This document shows positions 35,313 to 48,200 of a stretch of 64,000 nucleotides of DNA, piece after piece (position 1 is the first letter of the stretch; each line of letters opens with the position of its first letter). The translations under genes were made by a program, and so were the position numbers. The notes beneath the pieces are model-generated. The model worked only from the letters and a program-made list of their open reading frames with translations, was not told where the DNA came from and did not search any database. This DNA is from Lantana camara (taxonomy: Eukaryota; Streptophyta; Magnoliopsida; Lamiales; Verbenaceae), in assembly GCA_037501455.1 (NCBI GenBank), contig CM074856.1, positions 53,721,001 to 53,785,000 of the forward strand. The letters are read 5' to 3'.

Positions 35313-36950
35313 ATGGTAACCACCAGATCCGGAGCTGCAGGTGGCGGCGATGACCTTCAACGTGAGGGCAATGATGATATTCCCTCTTCAGCCGCCGTCG
35401 GCGGCACGCCACCAGTAGGAGCGGTGCCTCCCTCAGCGGGGCCAGTGGCACCCTCCGTGGGTTTCACCCCCGAACAATCTTCCACCACCATATCCGGAGG
35501 ATCAATGCTTCACGTCCCCCAAAATCTTCTCTAGAATCAATTGCCCGCCGCTCGTATCAGCCAAGGAGGGTATCCCTTCGTGATGTCCCCTCCTGGTTAC
35601 ACATTAACTCCTTCCACCATGATGCCCACCGTCTAGTCGTACCATGCGGGGTAGATTCAGTTGCCAGTGGTTATCCCTAAAGAGATTGAGGGGGTGGAGT
35701 TACCCCCCATGACACCCCAGCAACTGCAAGCCATTTATACCCAATGCGAGGTCCAGGCAGCCCAGAATGCCTGGAAAAATTTCACCTCCACGTATTTCCC
35801 TTCTTGGCAGGCCACTCAGATCACCCCTTCCCCCCCCCCCCCCTCCCCTCCATGGGAGGATGGCAGGTACACCCGCTCATGGAGGCCCGAACAATCTTAC
35901 AGGCATGAGACCACAGGGAAAAAGAGGCTCTCCTGAGGGAAGAAGAGGCTCCCCTGAGGGAAGAAGAAGAACGCCCACAGGCTGACAAGGGCAAAGAGCC
36001 TATGGAGAGAATTAACATAGACGATGAAGCGCATTCCCAAGTCTCAAAACGAGGGAGCAAAGCAAGAGGAGAAGACCCCAACCTCCTCGCGGCTGTGTAA
36101 GACCAGCTGCAGGGGTTGCAAGATATAGTGGGACAGCTTTCTCGAGCGTGGTCTGAAGGTCCCTATGCTGGGGACGAGAGAGCTAATGCCAGAGACGCTC
36201 GTCGCCAAGCACGGGAACAACACGCCACTTGGCTCCCAGAACAGGAGAAGAACTATGAGAATTATGACTACCATCCCCTGGTGAGGGGTTCTCCCCTCAT
36301 GGAGGAGGTTTTGATGGCCCAGGCTGGAATGGGCAAAGTCCCCATTTCCATCAATCGCTATGATGGAACCATCGACCCCGTAGAGCATCTAGATCATTTC
36401 CTGCACTTGATGCACCTGTACGAACACTCCAGCCATTACTGGGCTAAGGTTTTTGTCACTTCCCTTATGGGGATGGCCCAAGAATGGTACAAGCGATTGC
36501 CACCCCACTCCATCCGTTCGTATGCAGAGCTCACCAATGCCTTCCTAACTCACTTCAATTCTTTGAAAGATCCAGTTACAGCGCCCACGGTCCTTTACAA
36601 CCTAATTCAAGGCAAGCACGAATCCCTCCGGTCCTTCTTCGCTCGCTTTAACAAGGAGGTACTCTTAGTGGAGAGGCCCTCGATGGATTTCTTGATCTAT
36701 GTGCTTTACAAGGCGCAATCACAAACAGTAGGTGAGCAAGAAGTTTGTGGATTCCATTGTTAAGAAGAGACCCGTGTCACTCATGGCGATGAGAGCGGGG
36801 GCTAGAGGAGCCTCACAAGGAGCTGCACCGATCGCCACCACCCGCCTTGTAGGCTCGAGCAGATCCCCCTCAACAGGCCCATCTCGGAAGTTTACGCCCT
36901 TTCAGATAAGAAGCCCTTCAAGCGTCCCCAAATGATAAAGGAAACAGAGT
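35313..36950 (+). pseudogene. Element D gag
   Basis: The ATG at 35313 opens MVTTRSGAAGGG, a common start of Tat gag proteins. The gag domain is read at about 36330-36720 in another frame (INRYDGTIDPVEHLDHF, AQEWYKRLPPHSI, FLTHFNS, SLRSFFARFNKE). Stops at 35532 and downstream, a 14-base C run at 35830-35843 and frameshifts break it. A degraded CCHC-like segment (YCAFHK, GHDTDEC) follows near 36972-37010. Confidence 0.8.
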
Positions 36951-37489
36951 CGTAAAAGTGCTCAAACAAGTATTGTGCTTTCCACAAGTAAAAGGGGCAT
37001 GATACAGATGAATGCTGCCAACTTGAGAGTGAGATTCAAAGACTCATCGTCGGGGGCCATTTAAAGGAGTTTATGTAGGTTCTGAAGCTCTATGGTGAGC
37101 GCTGCAATGAAAGGTTGAGGGAAAGGAGAAGGAGCCCGTTGCGCTCAAGGAGCCCATAAGGGCGAGGCCCTCCAGAGAGCAGTAACCGCAGCAAGCAAAA
37201 GGCATCGGAGAAAGAGAATGGCCCCTTTGCGGTCATCCACATGATCGCTGGTGGCTCGTCAGGGGGAGACTCCAACGCCTCTCGCCGTCGATATGTCAGG
37301 AGTTATAACCAACGTCCCTCGACCCCAAACAAGTTTATGCCATTAAGAAGACAAGCGCCATTAACCCAAGAGAAAATGATGTGATAGGTTTCTCTAATAG
37401 GGACTTAGAACATATTGTAACACCCCATAGGATCAGTGAAACCTCTGAATGCCCCATGGTAGTTAGTTTAGATATCTATAACCATGTCG

Positions 37490-40400
37490 TAATTTGTAAA
37501 GAGGATTTTGGTTGATAGTGGAAGCTCTGTTAACGTTCTCCCTTACACCACGTTCTAGAAAATGAACATCACCAACACTCCCCTCGAGCCCCTCAAAACA
37601 ACCCTCATTAGCTTTGGAGGCTCTGAGGTTGTCCCTCGCGGATAGATTCGCTTAGCCATCTCTTTTGGTCGCGCCCCACAGCGAAAAATGCTCATGATCA
37701 CTTACACGGTGGTAGAAATCGAGATCCCTTATAACATCATAATCAGGCGTCCCGCCCTCATTGGTTTCATGGTGATCATTTCAACCTACCACCAAAAGAT
37801 CAAGTTTCCCACCCCTGATGGGGTTGGGGAGGTTTTATGCAACGTCAAGGAGGCCTAGGAATGCTATATGTTGTCCCTCAAAAACCCAAAGCTGAGAAGA
37901 CGTTCTAGATTAGATCCACTAAGAAGTCAGTGGATTTTCCCAACTTAGATGAGCACGGTCCTGTGCGGAAGAAGGCCAAATTGAATAAAAAGAAAAACAA
38001 GAAGAAGGATCCCAACTCCGGAAGTAATCCCGAGGGCGCCCTGCTCGGGGCTGTTGGGGAATCCACCTCCGAGGAAGATACAAACGAGGGTAAGGAAGAG
38101 ACGCTGACAACCGCTTGTCAAGAAAGAAAAGATCGCTCGAACTCCCTCGCCCAGAGGTCCGGATTAAGCCCACAAAAAAATTCCTGACCATAGAGCTGGA
38201 ACCTGGCAACAAGGGGAAAACCACTCAAATAGGTTCTAGCCTCTCCGGGCCCTCACAGATCATGATGATTGATTTTTTGAGGAAAAATATTGATGTTTTT
38301 GCTTGGAAAGCATCTGATCTCACTGGAATTGACCCGAGCATCATAGTCCACAGGCTCAATATGGACCCCTCATTCAAACCGATCAAATAGAAGAAACGGG
38401 ATGCCAACGGATTCAGGAGGAAAATCATAGAGGAAGAAGTGAACAAGCTCCTCGAAGCACAGTACATTGAGGAGATTCAATACCCTGAATGGCTCTGCAA
38501 TGTCGTCCTCGTTCCAAAGAGCACCAATAAATGACGAATGTGCAACGACTTCACAGATCTTATTAAAGCCTACCCTAAGGATCCTTATCCCTTGCCCCGG
38601 ATCGATCAGTTGGTGGATTCGACCGTGGGATGTGAACTCATGAGCATGATGGATGCTTTTCAAGGCTATTACCAAATCTTCATGGCCCCTGAGGATCGTC
38701 CCAAAGCATCATTTATGGTACACATGGGGGTCTATTGCTTTCTGGTCATGCCTTTCGGGCTCAACAATGCAGGAGCTACGTATCAGCGCCTCGTTAACCG
38801 GATGTTCAAAAAGGAGATAGGAGGATCAATGGAGGTGTATGTGGATGACATGATCATCAAAAGTGAGCGACAATCTTCGCATCTGGAAGATCTGAAATGC
38901 ACATTCGGCATAGTACACCAATACGATATGAAATTAAATCCCTCTAAATGTACATTCGGGGTTCGAGGTAGAAAGTTCTTGGGCTATATGGTTAGCCAAC
39001 TTGGGATTGAGGCCAACCCAGAGAAGATCAAGGCCATTCTGGATATCCCATCCCCTAGGAACGTCAGAGAAGTCCAAGTTTTGATGGGGAAGATCATATC
39101 TTTGAACAGGTTCATCTCTCACTCAGCGGACAGAAATTTACCATTCTTAAAAATTTTACGCAATGCTCGAAATTTCGCTCGGACTAAAGAATGTGAGAAG
39201 GCACTGTAAGACATGAAAGCTTATCTCTCGAGCGCTCCGCTCTTAACAAAGCCAGTTGAGGGTGAAAATCTGTTCGTGTACCTCTCCGTTTCAACAGAAG
39301 CCACGAGCACCGTTTTAGTAGCCGTGCATGAACAAAAACATTTACCTGTCTACTATTTGATCAAGACGTTACAAGGCACAGAAAAGAAATATCTAGAAAT
39401 TGAAAAGTTCGCCTTTGCCCTCATTAATGCATCACGGAGGTTGAGGCCTTATTTTCAAGCGCACTCAATTACTCTCCTCACGGACCAACCTCTGAGATAG
39501 GTTTTATCCAAGCCAGACGTTTTGGGAAGGCTAATAAAGTGGGCTATTGAATTAAGCCAGTTTGACATAAATTTCGAGCCAAGGATAGCCATACTAGCGC
39601 AGGCGGTCGCGGATTTATTAGCCGAGCGCTTCAGTTTGGAGCCTTCTATTCCTGAAGACAACGGTTTGTGGGTTCTGCACACAGATGGTTCCTCGACCTC
39701 GCCGGGGGGGGGGGGGGGGGGAGGGGGAGGAGGAACGGGAGTAGCCCTTAGAGACCCCGACGGAATTGAGATAGACTTTGCAATCAGATTGGATTTTCAA
39801 GTCACAAATAATGAGGCAGAATACGAGGCTCTCATTCAAGGGTTGAAAATTGCCTTTCAAAATGGAGCTTCTAGTATCACGGCTTGCATGGATTCTCACT
39901 TGATTGCGAGTCAGATCTAATGAGCTTATGAGGCTCGAGAAACCACTATGGTACAGTACCTGGAGAAAGCTAAAGAGATAATTGGAAAGTTCAAGGAATT
40001 TTACTTACTTCAGGTCCCACAAGTGGAAAATGAACACGTTGATGCTCTTTCCAAATTTGCTTCTGCCCTCGAGGGATCCTGTGAGCATTCAGTTACGTTC
40101 CTAAGAGCAGAGGAATCATTAATAAAAGGCAAACCTCCTGCCCGAGCGGTAGCCATGATTGATCCCAGCAAGCCATGTTGGTTGGATGACATCATCAGAT
40201 TCCTCAAGGATGGCACCTGCCCCACCGACAAAGTAGAGGTGCGGAAAATCAGGAACAAGGCCCCTCGTTTTTCCCAGGATCACGAGGGGAGACTCTTCAA
40301 AAAATCCTTTTAGGGCCCACCAATGAGATGCTTAAGGCCCTCACAGGCTAAGGAGACCCTCGAACACATCCACGGAAGGAGTTGTGGAAACCACTCTGGG

Positions 40401-41356
40401 GGGCGCATCCTTGCCAAAAAGATACTGAGGAGTGGATTTTATTGGCCCACGATCCTCCAAGATGCCATTGCATTTTCCAAGAAATGTCCCAAGTGCCAAT
40501 TCCACTCTAATGTCCCTCAATTGTCAGCTGCTCAGATGATTCCTAAAGATGTCTCATGGCCCTCTGACCAATGGGGCATTGATATCGTAGGCCCCTTGCC
40601 AATGGCGGTCGGACAGAAGAAGTTTGTCATCTTGGTTGTTGATTACTTCACAAAGTGGGCCGAAGCCGAGGCCGTCGCTAAGATCACCTTCAGGGTGGTG
40701 AGAGACTTCATCTGGCAGAATATCATCTGTAGATATGGTATCCCGAGGGTGCTAATTTTAGACAACGGATCCCAATTTATAGCCGCAGACACCCAGGAAT
40801 GGTGTTCGGAGTTAGGCATTGAACAACGGTTACTTTCATGGGGTACCCTCAGGACAACGGTCAGGCGGAAGTCACCAATAGGGTCATCTTGCAACATTTG
40901 AAGACCATGCTCGAGAGCAAAAAGAGCGAATGGGCTGAAGAGTTACATGGAGCTTTATGGGCTTACTGCATGACCCCACGAGCGGCCACTAGCGAAACTC
41001 TCTTCTCGCACGTTTATGGTTCGGAAGCAATGATACCTACTGAGGTTGCGCAAGAATCTGCACGAGCGGCCTACTTCGAGCCTGAGGTCAATCAGGAAAA
41101 CAGAGCGCTTGTGTTGGATCCCTTGGAAGAAAAAAGAAACAAAGCTTGGGCACGTATCCATAAATACAAAGCGTCCGTGGCTCAACAATACAACAAGCAT
41201 GTTAAGGAAAGAACGTTCCAGAGGGGAGACTTGGTGTTAAAGAAAGTTGAAGTGTCCAAGCATGTGGGGAAATTGGATCCACACTGGGAAGAACCCTTCA
41301 AAATCATAAAAGTCAGAGCCAACAACACCTATACGCTCGACACACTCCAAGGCTAG
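37490..41356 (+). pseudogene. Element D pol: protease, RT, dual RNase H, integrase
   Basis: Protease begins LVDSGSSVNVLPY near 37509. RT spans about 38400-39060 with YVDD at 38838-38849. A first RNase H follows (about 39210-39500, degraded). A second, archaeal-like one begins LHTDGSS near 39675 and contains NNEAEYEALI and EHVDALSK. Integrase has HGRSCGNHSGG and CPKCQFH of the zinc finger, then DIVGPLP and DNGSQF. Stops lie at 38388, 38532, 39207, 39498, 39918 and 40311, several looking like CAG or CAA to stop changes, plus a frameshift near 40840. An 18-base G run (39704-39721) lies inside the second RNase H. Confidence 0.87.
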
Positions 41357-42387
41357 CGTCTCCCTAATCCATGGAACGTATGTAACCTTCGACGGTTCTA
41401 TGTTTGATTTTGAAAATAGCTTTGTAAACACCCACTTTGGGCTCAATGTATTGATCATTCATAAGAGTAATACAGTGGCATGGTTTTCTTAAAGATTTTG
41501 TTTATGATACTGACATGCGACAAGGAATTCCCCCTCGAAACCCTAGTCAAAAGCCACACAGGCCCGAGGCGTGCGAATACCCTTTGGCCAAGGCTAAGAT
41601 TATGCTTGTTAAACGGTTTACTTTGTATAATGGCTCGCCCTCATCGGAAAGCCTGATAACGCTCAAAACTAACCCTAGGTGGAAGGCAAAAGCTAGCTAG
41701 ATCTCGATTCTAGCCCACGCTCAATGCCCCAGCATAACTAAGCGGGAATCCTACTCCTAGCTTGGGCACGAGTTTTTGTGAACCTTGTGAAAACCCTCAA
41801 GACAAATGCATGTGCAGGAATATCCTAAGTAGCCAAGATGGCTTAGCAGATATGCCCTAGCGCTTGAAAAAGGAATTCCCAGCGTGTGCTTTGACGGTGG
41901 CACCCTCGGATGAGGCGGCCCCTTGCATTTATAATAAATATGAAAAAGGTCCTTCACATTTTGCACTTATATAGAAACTGTTATACAAATTTATACAAGT
42001 TTTAACCAGGGTACCCTCAAAGTGAGACCCTCACGTTCATTAAAGACAAAGATTATGGAGAACTTGTTATGTCTTAACCAGGGCTCCCTCAAAACGGGAC
42101 CCTCTCGGCTACTAAGACTTGGTGAATTTAACAAGTTTGGTACGCCAAGTTTTGCTTAGCTTTTATATCTAGATCTTGAGACAAGAATGTGATAAAACAA
42201 GCGCAAAGTAAAATGCATCACAAAAGCGTTGCAGGAAAAGAAGTGTTCATTCATTAAAGTCAAAGAGCGAACCTCATGAGTACAAAATAAAAGGGCATTC
42301 TGAGCCCTTGGAAGTTCATTCATAGCAAGAAAACATAAAAATCACAAATATGAGAAAAGGAAGTTGCAGCCATACAAAGGAGAATGA
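41357..42387 (+). other. Element D region between pol and antisense ORF
   Basis: Non-coding on +. It contains two related segments (about 42003-42035 and 42073-42110) with the pattern AACCAGGG..CCCTCAAA..GGGACCCTC. No domain recognised. Confidence 0.5.
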
Positions 42388-42612
42388 TTATGCATCCTGA
42401 GTTGGGCCATCCTCCAAATCCACCACCTCGTTTTGCACTTTAGGAGGGGGCCCTTGGGTTTGCGGGGTCTGAGAGTTGGTGGCTTGAGCGTCCAGGGGCA
42501 CAAAAACATCGACAATTAGAGCAGGAGCGTTTTCAATGATTGGCGCTTGAGTCACGTTCTCCGGATGGCCCTCGAGGGAAGTTACAGCATCGTTAGCCCC
42601 TTGTTGATTACT
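42388..42612 (-). pseudogene. Antisense ORF of element D, C-terminal part
   Basis: On minus, 74 codons are open from 42612 down to a TAA at 42390-42388, ending VVDLEDGPTQDA. The composition (Pro, Gln, Ala, Asp, Glu) resembles the N-terminal part at 61578-62066. Both lie on the same side of pol in the intact element layout. The nested insertions have separated the halves, and an unknown middle part is deleted. Confidence 0.55.
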
Positions 42613-42644
42613 TCAGTGCGAGGCGCCTCTTCCGCCTTCAGGTG

Positions 42645-43439
42645 GCGCGTGCGGTGTCCGATGGGCGCGTTCTCAACGGCGTTGGACTCGTGGTGATGAG
42701 AGCTACAATGTAGTCACCTCGGATTTCATGTCCAAGTTGTACACGCAAGTGGGAGGTGAAATTACTATTTTGCCCTCAGTTTTTTCCCTATAAATAGGGG
42801 CCTTGGCATTTCATTTTTTCCATCCAAGTTTGGGACAGGTTTTGGCTGAACTTTTGGCTTTGAAACCATATCCCTTTTCTCCTAGTTAATTCCGATTTAT
42901 TTTGAAATTAATTTTAATTAGGTGTTTATATATAAAACGCCTAATTTCGGGAGATTAAACCCTGAAAAGGGTTTTTAGTTTAAAGTTTTATTTTCTCTAA
43001 GTATTTAGAGAAATACTTTCGGAGCCCACACTCCGAGGGTTTCTCTGGGGTCATTGCAGGGAAGCTCTGCCAGTTTCACGAGGAGTGATCGTGTATCGGG
43101 TTCCCGGGAGGTGAACGCGGTAACCGTCTTCTGTGAAAGCATGCTGGAAAAATGCCGTTAGATAGCCATATTTGCAGTACGGTAATATTTTACAGTTATA
43201 TTATTTTTAGCATGATAAATTATATGCTCTTAAGTGTTCATTGCATGTTAGATATTTATCTGCTTAAGTGATTTAAAAATTTATTATCAATTGCATGTAT
43301 ATACTTGAGTAGATCCGGCTAGTCTTTCGCTTTTGTATTAAAATGTTTTAGAAATATTAAATATTTTAATACTTGTATTATAAACAAAATTTTAAAATGT
43401 GGTCCCGGACCGCTACTGTTCTGGGCCCACCACCCAGCA
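42645..43439 (+). repeat. Element E 5' LTR remnant
   Basis: Matches 51548-52090 of the 3' LTR from GGTGTCCGATGGG onward and continues beyond it. TATAAATA lies at 42789-42796 within a CCCTATAAATAGGGG palindrome. It ends CCCAGCA just before the PBS. It holds a segment near 42920-42975 that is missing from the 3' LTR. Confidence 0.8.
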
Positions 43440-43441
43440 AT

Positions 43442-43452
43442 TGGTATCAGAG
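43442..43452 (+). promoter_or_regulatory. Element E primer binding site
   Basis: TGGTATCAGAG, complementary to initiator tRNA-Met, two bases after the LTR. Confidence 0.8.
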
Positions 43453-45249
43453 ACGTGCTCTAGATATATACATGCATTGATATGATGCATGCGATGCATA
43501 ATTTTAAATCAGCTACAGTGCATGTAAATTTTGTCAAAGGAGACTGGTTTTTAAGTGGAACCGTTGTGACCCCTCCAGAGTTTCGTCGAAATTTACATGG
43601 AATGGTAATTATTGGTGAAACATATTAATTGTCTTTCCTGAAAATTACCGAATCAGTAAACATGATTTAAATTATGTGATATTTTATTTATAGCATGTTT
43701 ACTTTATGCCATTTATTTTAAGCATGATAATTATGTGATAATTATATGAAAACATGCTTAATTGTTTTATTTTATGGCATGATCCTGATAATATGAGATA
43801 TTATGCTATTTTCAATTATGCATATTTTATTTAATGTGATTAGATAAATAATGTTTAATAGAGATTAGACGCAATGCATAATTGGACTAATATTTTTCGG
43901 CCTAATTAATAAGTAGTTATTAAATTGCCTTAAAATATTATTGGGATTTTAAATATGATTTAGTAATCCTAGTGGCAGCTTATTAATAAGATTAATCACT
44001 TGCGACAATAAGACGCCAAAGTGATTATATGATAATCAAAAGATAATCCACACCTTTTAAAATTCAAGTGGGAGCGAGATGAAAAAAGTTGGATTCTCAC
44101 GGCCTCCATTACACGTCTATAGTATAGTGGATATGTACTGCTCCCTTCGGTGGGTATACAAGATTAGACTTCTACGGATAGAATGAAATACGGGAAAGTC
44201 AGCTCGACCACGCCTCATTGGAGTGTCTTAACCTACTCGTACGGACTACTAGGTAATGGTACACACTTGACTAAGCAATGTATTAACCTCCCTTTGGAGC
44301 TATGTCACATTTACTTAGAGGCCAACGGTTGACATGATGGATTAACATTGTTTAGTAAGAGTTACCTAGATGACATTTTAATTAAGAATAGTTCCTGCTT
44401 TTCTAAGCAGTTTTTGACCTCACCTCCGAAGAGTCAACTGTAGTTAGTTAAGTCACCATTGCGTAAATCAAAATGCTTACATGGATTTCATTTATTGGTT
44501 AGACCCAGAAGAAAGTGAAATACATATTCATAACTTGCTTTTATTTAGTTAATTCAGTTTTATAATATCAATCTCTCTTAGCTCACTTCAAACTATATGT
44601 CTATAAGGAAATAGGCCAGTAAGGGTTCAATTATGCTGATTAGGAAATGAATCTTGGCATCGTGTTGAGACACGAATTTTACGTACTCACTGAACCTTAT
44701 CCGAAAATTCTGGAATCTCCAACCAGTCAGGATTAGAAAGACGCTTATTTCAAATGGATCAAGTGTGATGATCTGGCTAGTCTTATATCCTGACATCTGT
44801 TTCAGATGTTCTTGAGCATCAGATACATGAGATGCCTGCTGATAAGAACATGTTTTGAAGACAGAATCGTACGAAGGTACGAGCCACAAAAGGGGTTGTT
44901 AGTTAAAGATGTTTGAAGGATCACTAGTTCAGAATCATATTATGAATATGATAACTAATCTGAATAAGATTGAAAGTCTCTGTGCTTAAAGAGACAAACT
45001 TAACAGATAGGATATGATCCTATACTCTCTGCCTAAGTTGTTTGAACGTTCAAGATTAATTTTAAATATTTTTTTAAACCTAACCTGAACGAATGAACAA
45101 CCTCAATATGGCAAAAAGGGTGATATAGACTAAGGGAAAGGTTCTCTTAAATCAGACATCAATATCCATGGCCTAAAAAGCCAACAAGTGGAAGAAAGAA
45201 AAAGAAAAGTTCCCAATCTAAGGTTCAGAAATAGAAAGTCAAATCCGAC

Positions 45250-48200
45250 AATGGAAAAGTGTTTCTATTTCGGCGGTAACGGCTATTGGAAAAAAATTTG
45301 TCCAAAATACTTAGTTTGTCCATTTGCTACACCGTTTAGATAAGATATGAAGATATCTTACTCATTGAAAGTATGTTTAGTTGGAAATTCACCAGACTCT
45401 TGGTGTGTGGATTCAAGCTCAGCTAATCATATTTGCAATTCGTTGCGAAGATTCAAACTAACCAGGAAGTTTGAAAAACGGCTAACACAAAACTACTGCT
45501 CGGTGATAATACAAGTGTAATTGTATTACAGTAGGGACTGTAGTATTGTATTTTGGCAATAGGGTTTTATATTATACGTGCCATATGTTGGAAAACAAAA
45601 TCAGAAAAGCAGCGGAAATTTAAAAATTTTCCAACAAAAGGATCTTGGACTCGCAATCGTGTATCCAAATTCGTAGAGATAAGAAACTTACTTTCTTAAT
45701 TATCTTTCTTGAAGCGTTTCAAGCCACCCAAGAAAGCTCTTCTCGCGGCTTGATCCCCTCCCCTTGGTAAAGCTCGAATCTTTAAACTTCTAACTTGAAG
45801 CTCTCTAGAGATAGTCCACCAACTTGATCACAATCTAACTAGTAAGGATGCTAGTTCTCTAGTTAGTGTTTAGGCTTAACCTAGGGTTTATTTTTATTTT
45901 GGAGAAAGGATGGTATTCAACACATGAACCAAAAGAATTCTCTATTAGCCTCTAAGGGGAGCTCGAGCTCCCCTATATATAAGAAGGGGAGGACCGAAAA
46001 TCCCTAGTCCTTATGGGCTAAGGATTTTAATCCCTCTCTCCTATTACTTGATCATCAAGTAATTTTGACTTTGAATTCTAATTCAAATCAACTTTCAAGA
46101 GAGCTAAAAATATCCAAACTATTTTTGGATGATTTTATACTTTATTTATTTAAAATAAATAACTTATTTTTATCTAATTAATTAATTCGTAATTAATTAA
46201 CTAGATTATTTTTCTCCAAAATAAGACTTTCCTTTTAATTCAAAATTAAACCAAAGTCTATTAAATAATTAATCACATTAATTATTTAACACATAAATAA
46301 ATATACACATATTTACACACGTGTCACTCACGTGAACCACACGTGTGATTCACACGTGTGGAACCCTCTTGGCCCGATTAACTCGTTTAATCATTTTAAA
46401 GACTCAACTCATGTAACCAAGTTGTTGTGTGTGACCCTCTAGGTTCTCAATTCAATTAGCAGTGACCCTAACTAATTAATTCACTAATTAATTAATCAGT
46501 CCACAGATTAAACGACCATAGTCTAGCAACAGGTGTTTAACCCCTAGTTGAATTGGAATGTTCGGATTCGACAGAACCTTTAAGTCATTGATTCATGTGA
46601 GATACAATCCTCCTACTTACTATCTCTCAACCAAGATCTAGGGTAAGGGAATAATCAGAACCCTAATAATCCGGTCTTAAAGCTAAGTGCATTTCATATC
46701 CATTTGATCTCAATCCAAGAAACCCTTTTCTTGATGTCTTGATCTACTGTCTTGGCCAAGGACTCCATATGGCATACGAATGACTTACACAATAAGAGAT
46801 CACCTTGCAAATGCAAGTGTAGGTCCTTTCTTGATTCTCATCCACTTTCATGAATCACTTGTGCAGCCCCAGCATAAGCCTTGAATCAGTTATCTAAGGC
46901 GACACCCTTTAAAGCGTACACCTAAGACTACAGAGTTAACTCATAAAGTGACAAGGAACCTCAAGTCTAAGGATCAATTAATCACATTAATGACTCGTGA
47001 GATATTTCCTAATCTAGAAGTTTCCATTTCCTGAAATAGAAACTTCCTTTCCCATTTAGGAATCTTCTCACACGGGGCACCTCAGTGAACTTACTTATTA
47101 AAGTAAGCACCTTCATGTATCACGCACGTATCAACTATACGCTTTGAACCTCCCTGAAACAAGGTGGTCCTTCTTAAGGGCGTGAACCTGCAAGCAAGCC
47201 TTAGAGGAGTCAGGTTGACACTCCCACTGTCTGTAGGACTCATCGGCTTGGAGTATTTTACTAATCATGACTTATGTGAAATAGGGCTCGTTTCGTGAAC
47301 CATTTCACCTAAATCGTAGAGTCCTAAAGTCATCAGGATTAGGGGAGTTCTCATACATGCACAGCTAAAGTAAACACATACCAAATAAGAGCATATAAAG
47401 AAGTGTTGACTTAATTCGTTATTTCATTCAAAGATTGTCTGTGATTACAATAAGGAAAAAGAACAAAGAGGATATACAATCGGCTTTCTAGGGCACTATT
47501 CCTAACACCATATATACAGAAATTTGATTTATGTGAGTTATTTGATAATTAATGGTCTAACCGTTTATTTTGAATAAAGATTTACCATTAAACAAAATAA
47601 AAGGTTTATTTGTTCTGGTACAAAAAAAGATGGTCTTTTATACCTCAATGAAAATCCTAATTTAAGTTTAACATTAAGAAGCTTGACTTACCATCTAAGA
47701 GGAAAAAACTTCTACGTGGCACCTATCTATTGGTCAATTGAATCTGAGTAGGATCCAAAGACTGATTGTTGAGTACTATTGACTTGAAAATAGTATCAAT
47801 CTGTGAATCCTATTTAGAAAGTCAAAACGACTAAGAAGCTTTTTTTTGAAAAAAGAGGTATTTAAGCCATGAAGTTTCTTGTGTTAGTTCATACGGATAC
47901 GTGATCTTATGAATGTTCAAGCAAGAGGAAGTTTTGGATATTTCATTCGTTTGGATGATCACTCTAGATACAGATGTGTTTATTTGATGAGGCCTGAGTC
48001 TGCATTTTTTAAGAGTTCAAAGAATATAAGACTGAAGTCAAAGAGTCAAATTAGAAAACATATCAAGGCACTTCGATTAGATCGAAGTAGTGATAAGTAT
48101 CTATGTTCAGAGATAAATAGAATTTCTCAAATGTGATTAGATCTCAACTATTTGTATGAGATACGTCTTAGCAAGGATGTATTGCAGAAAGGAGAAATAG

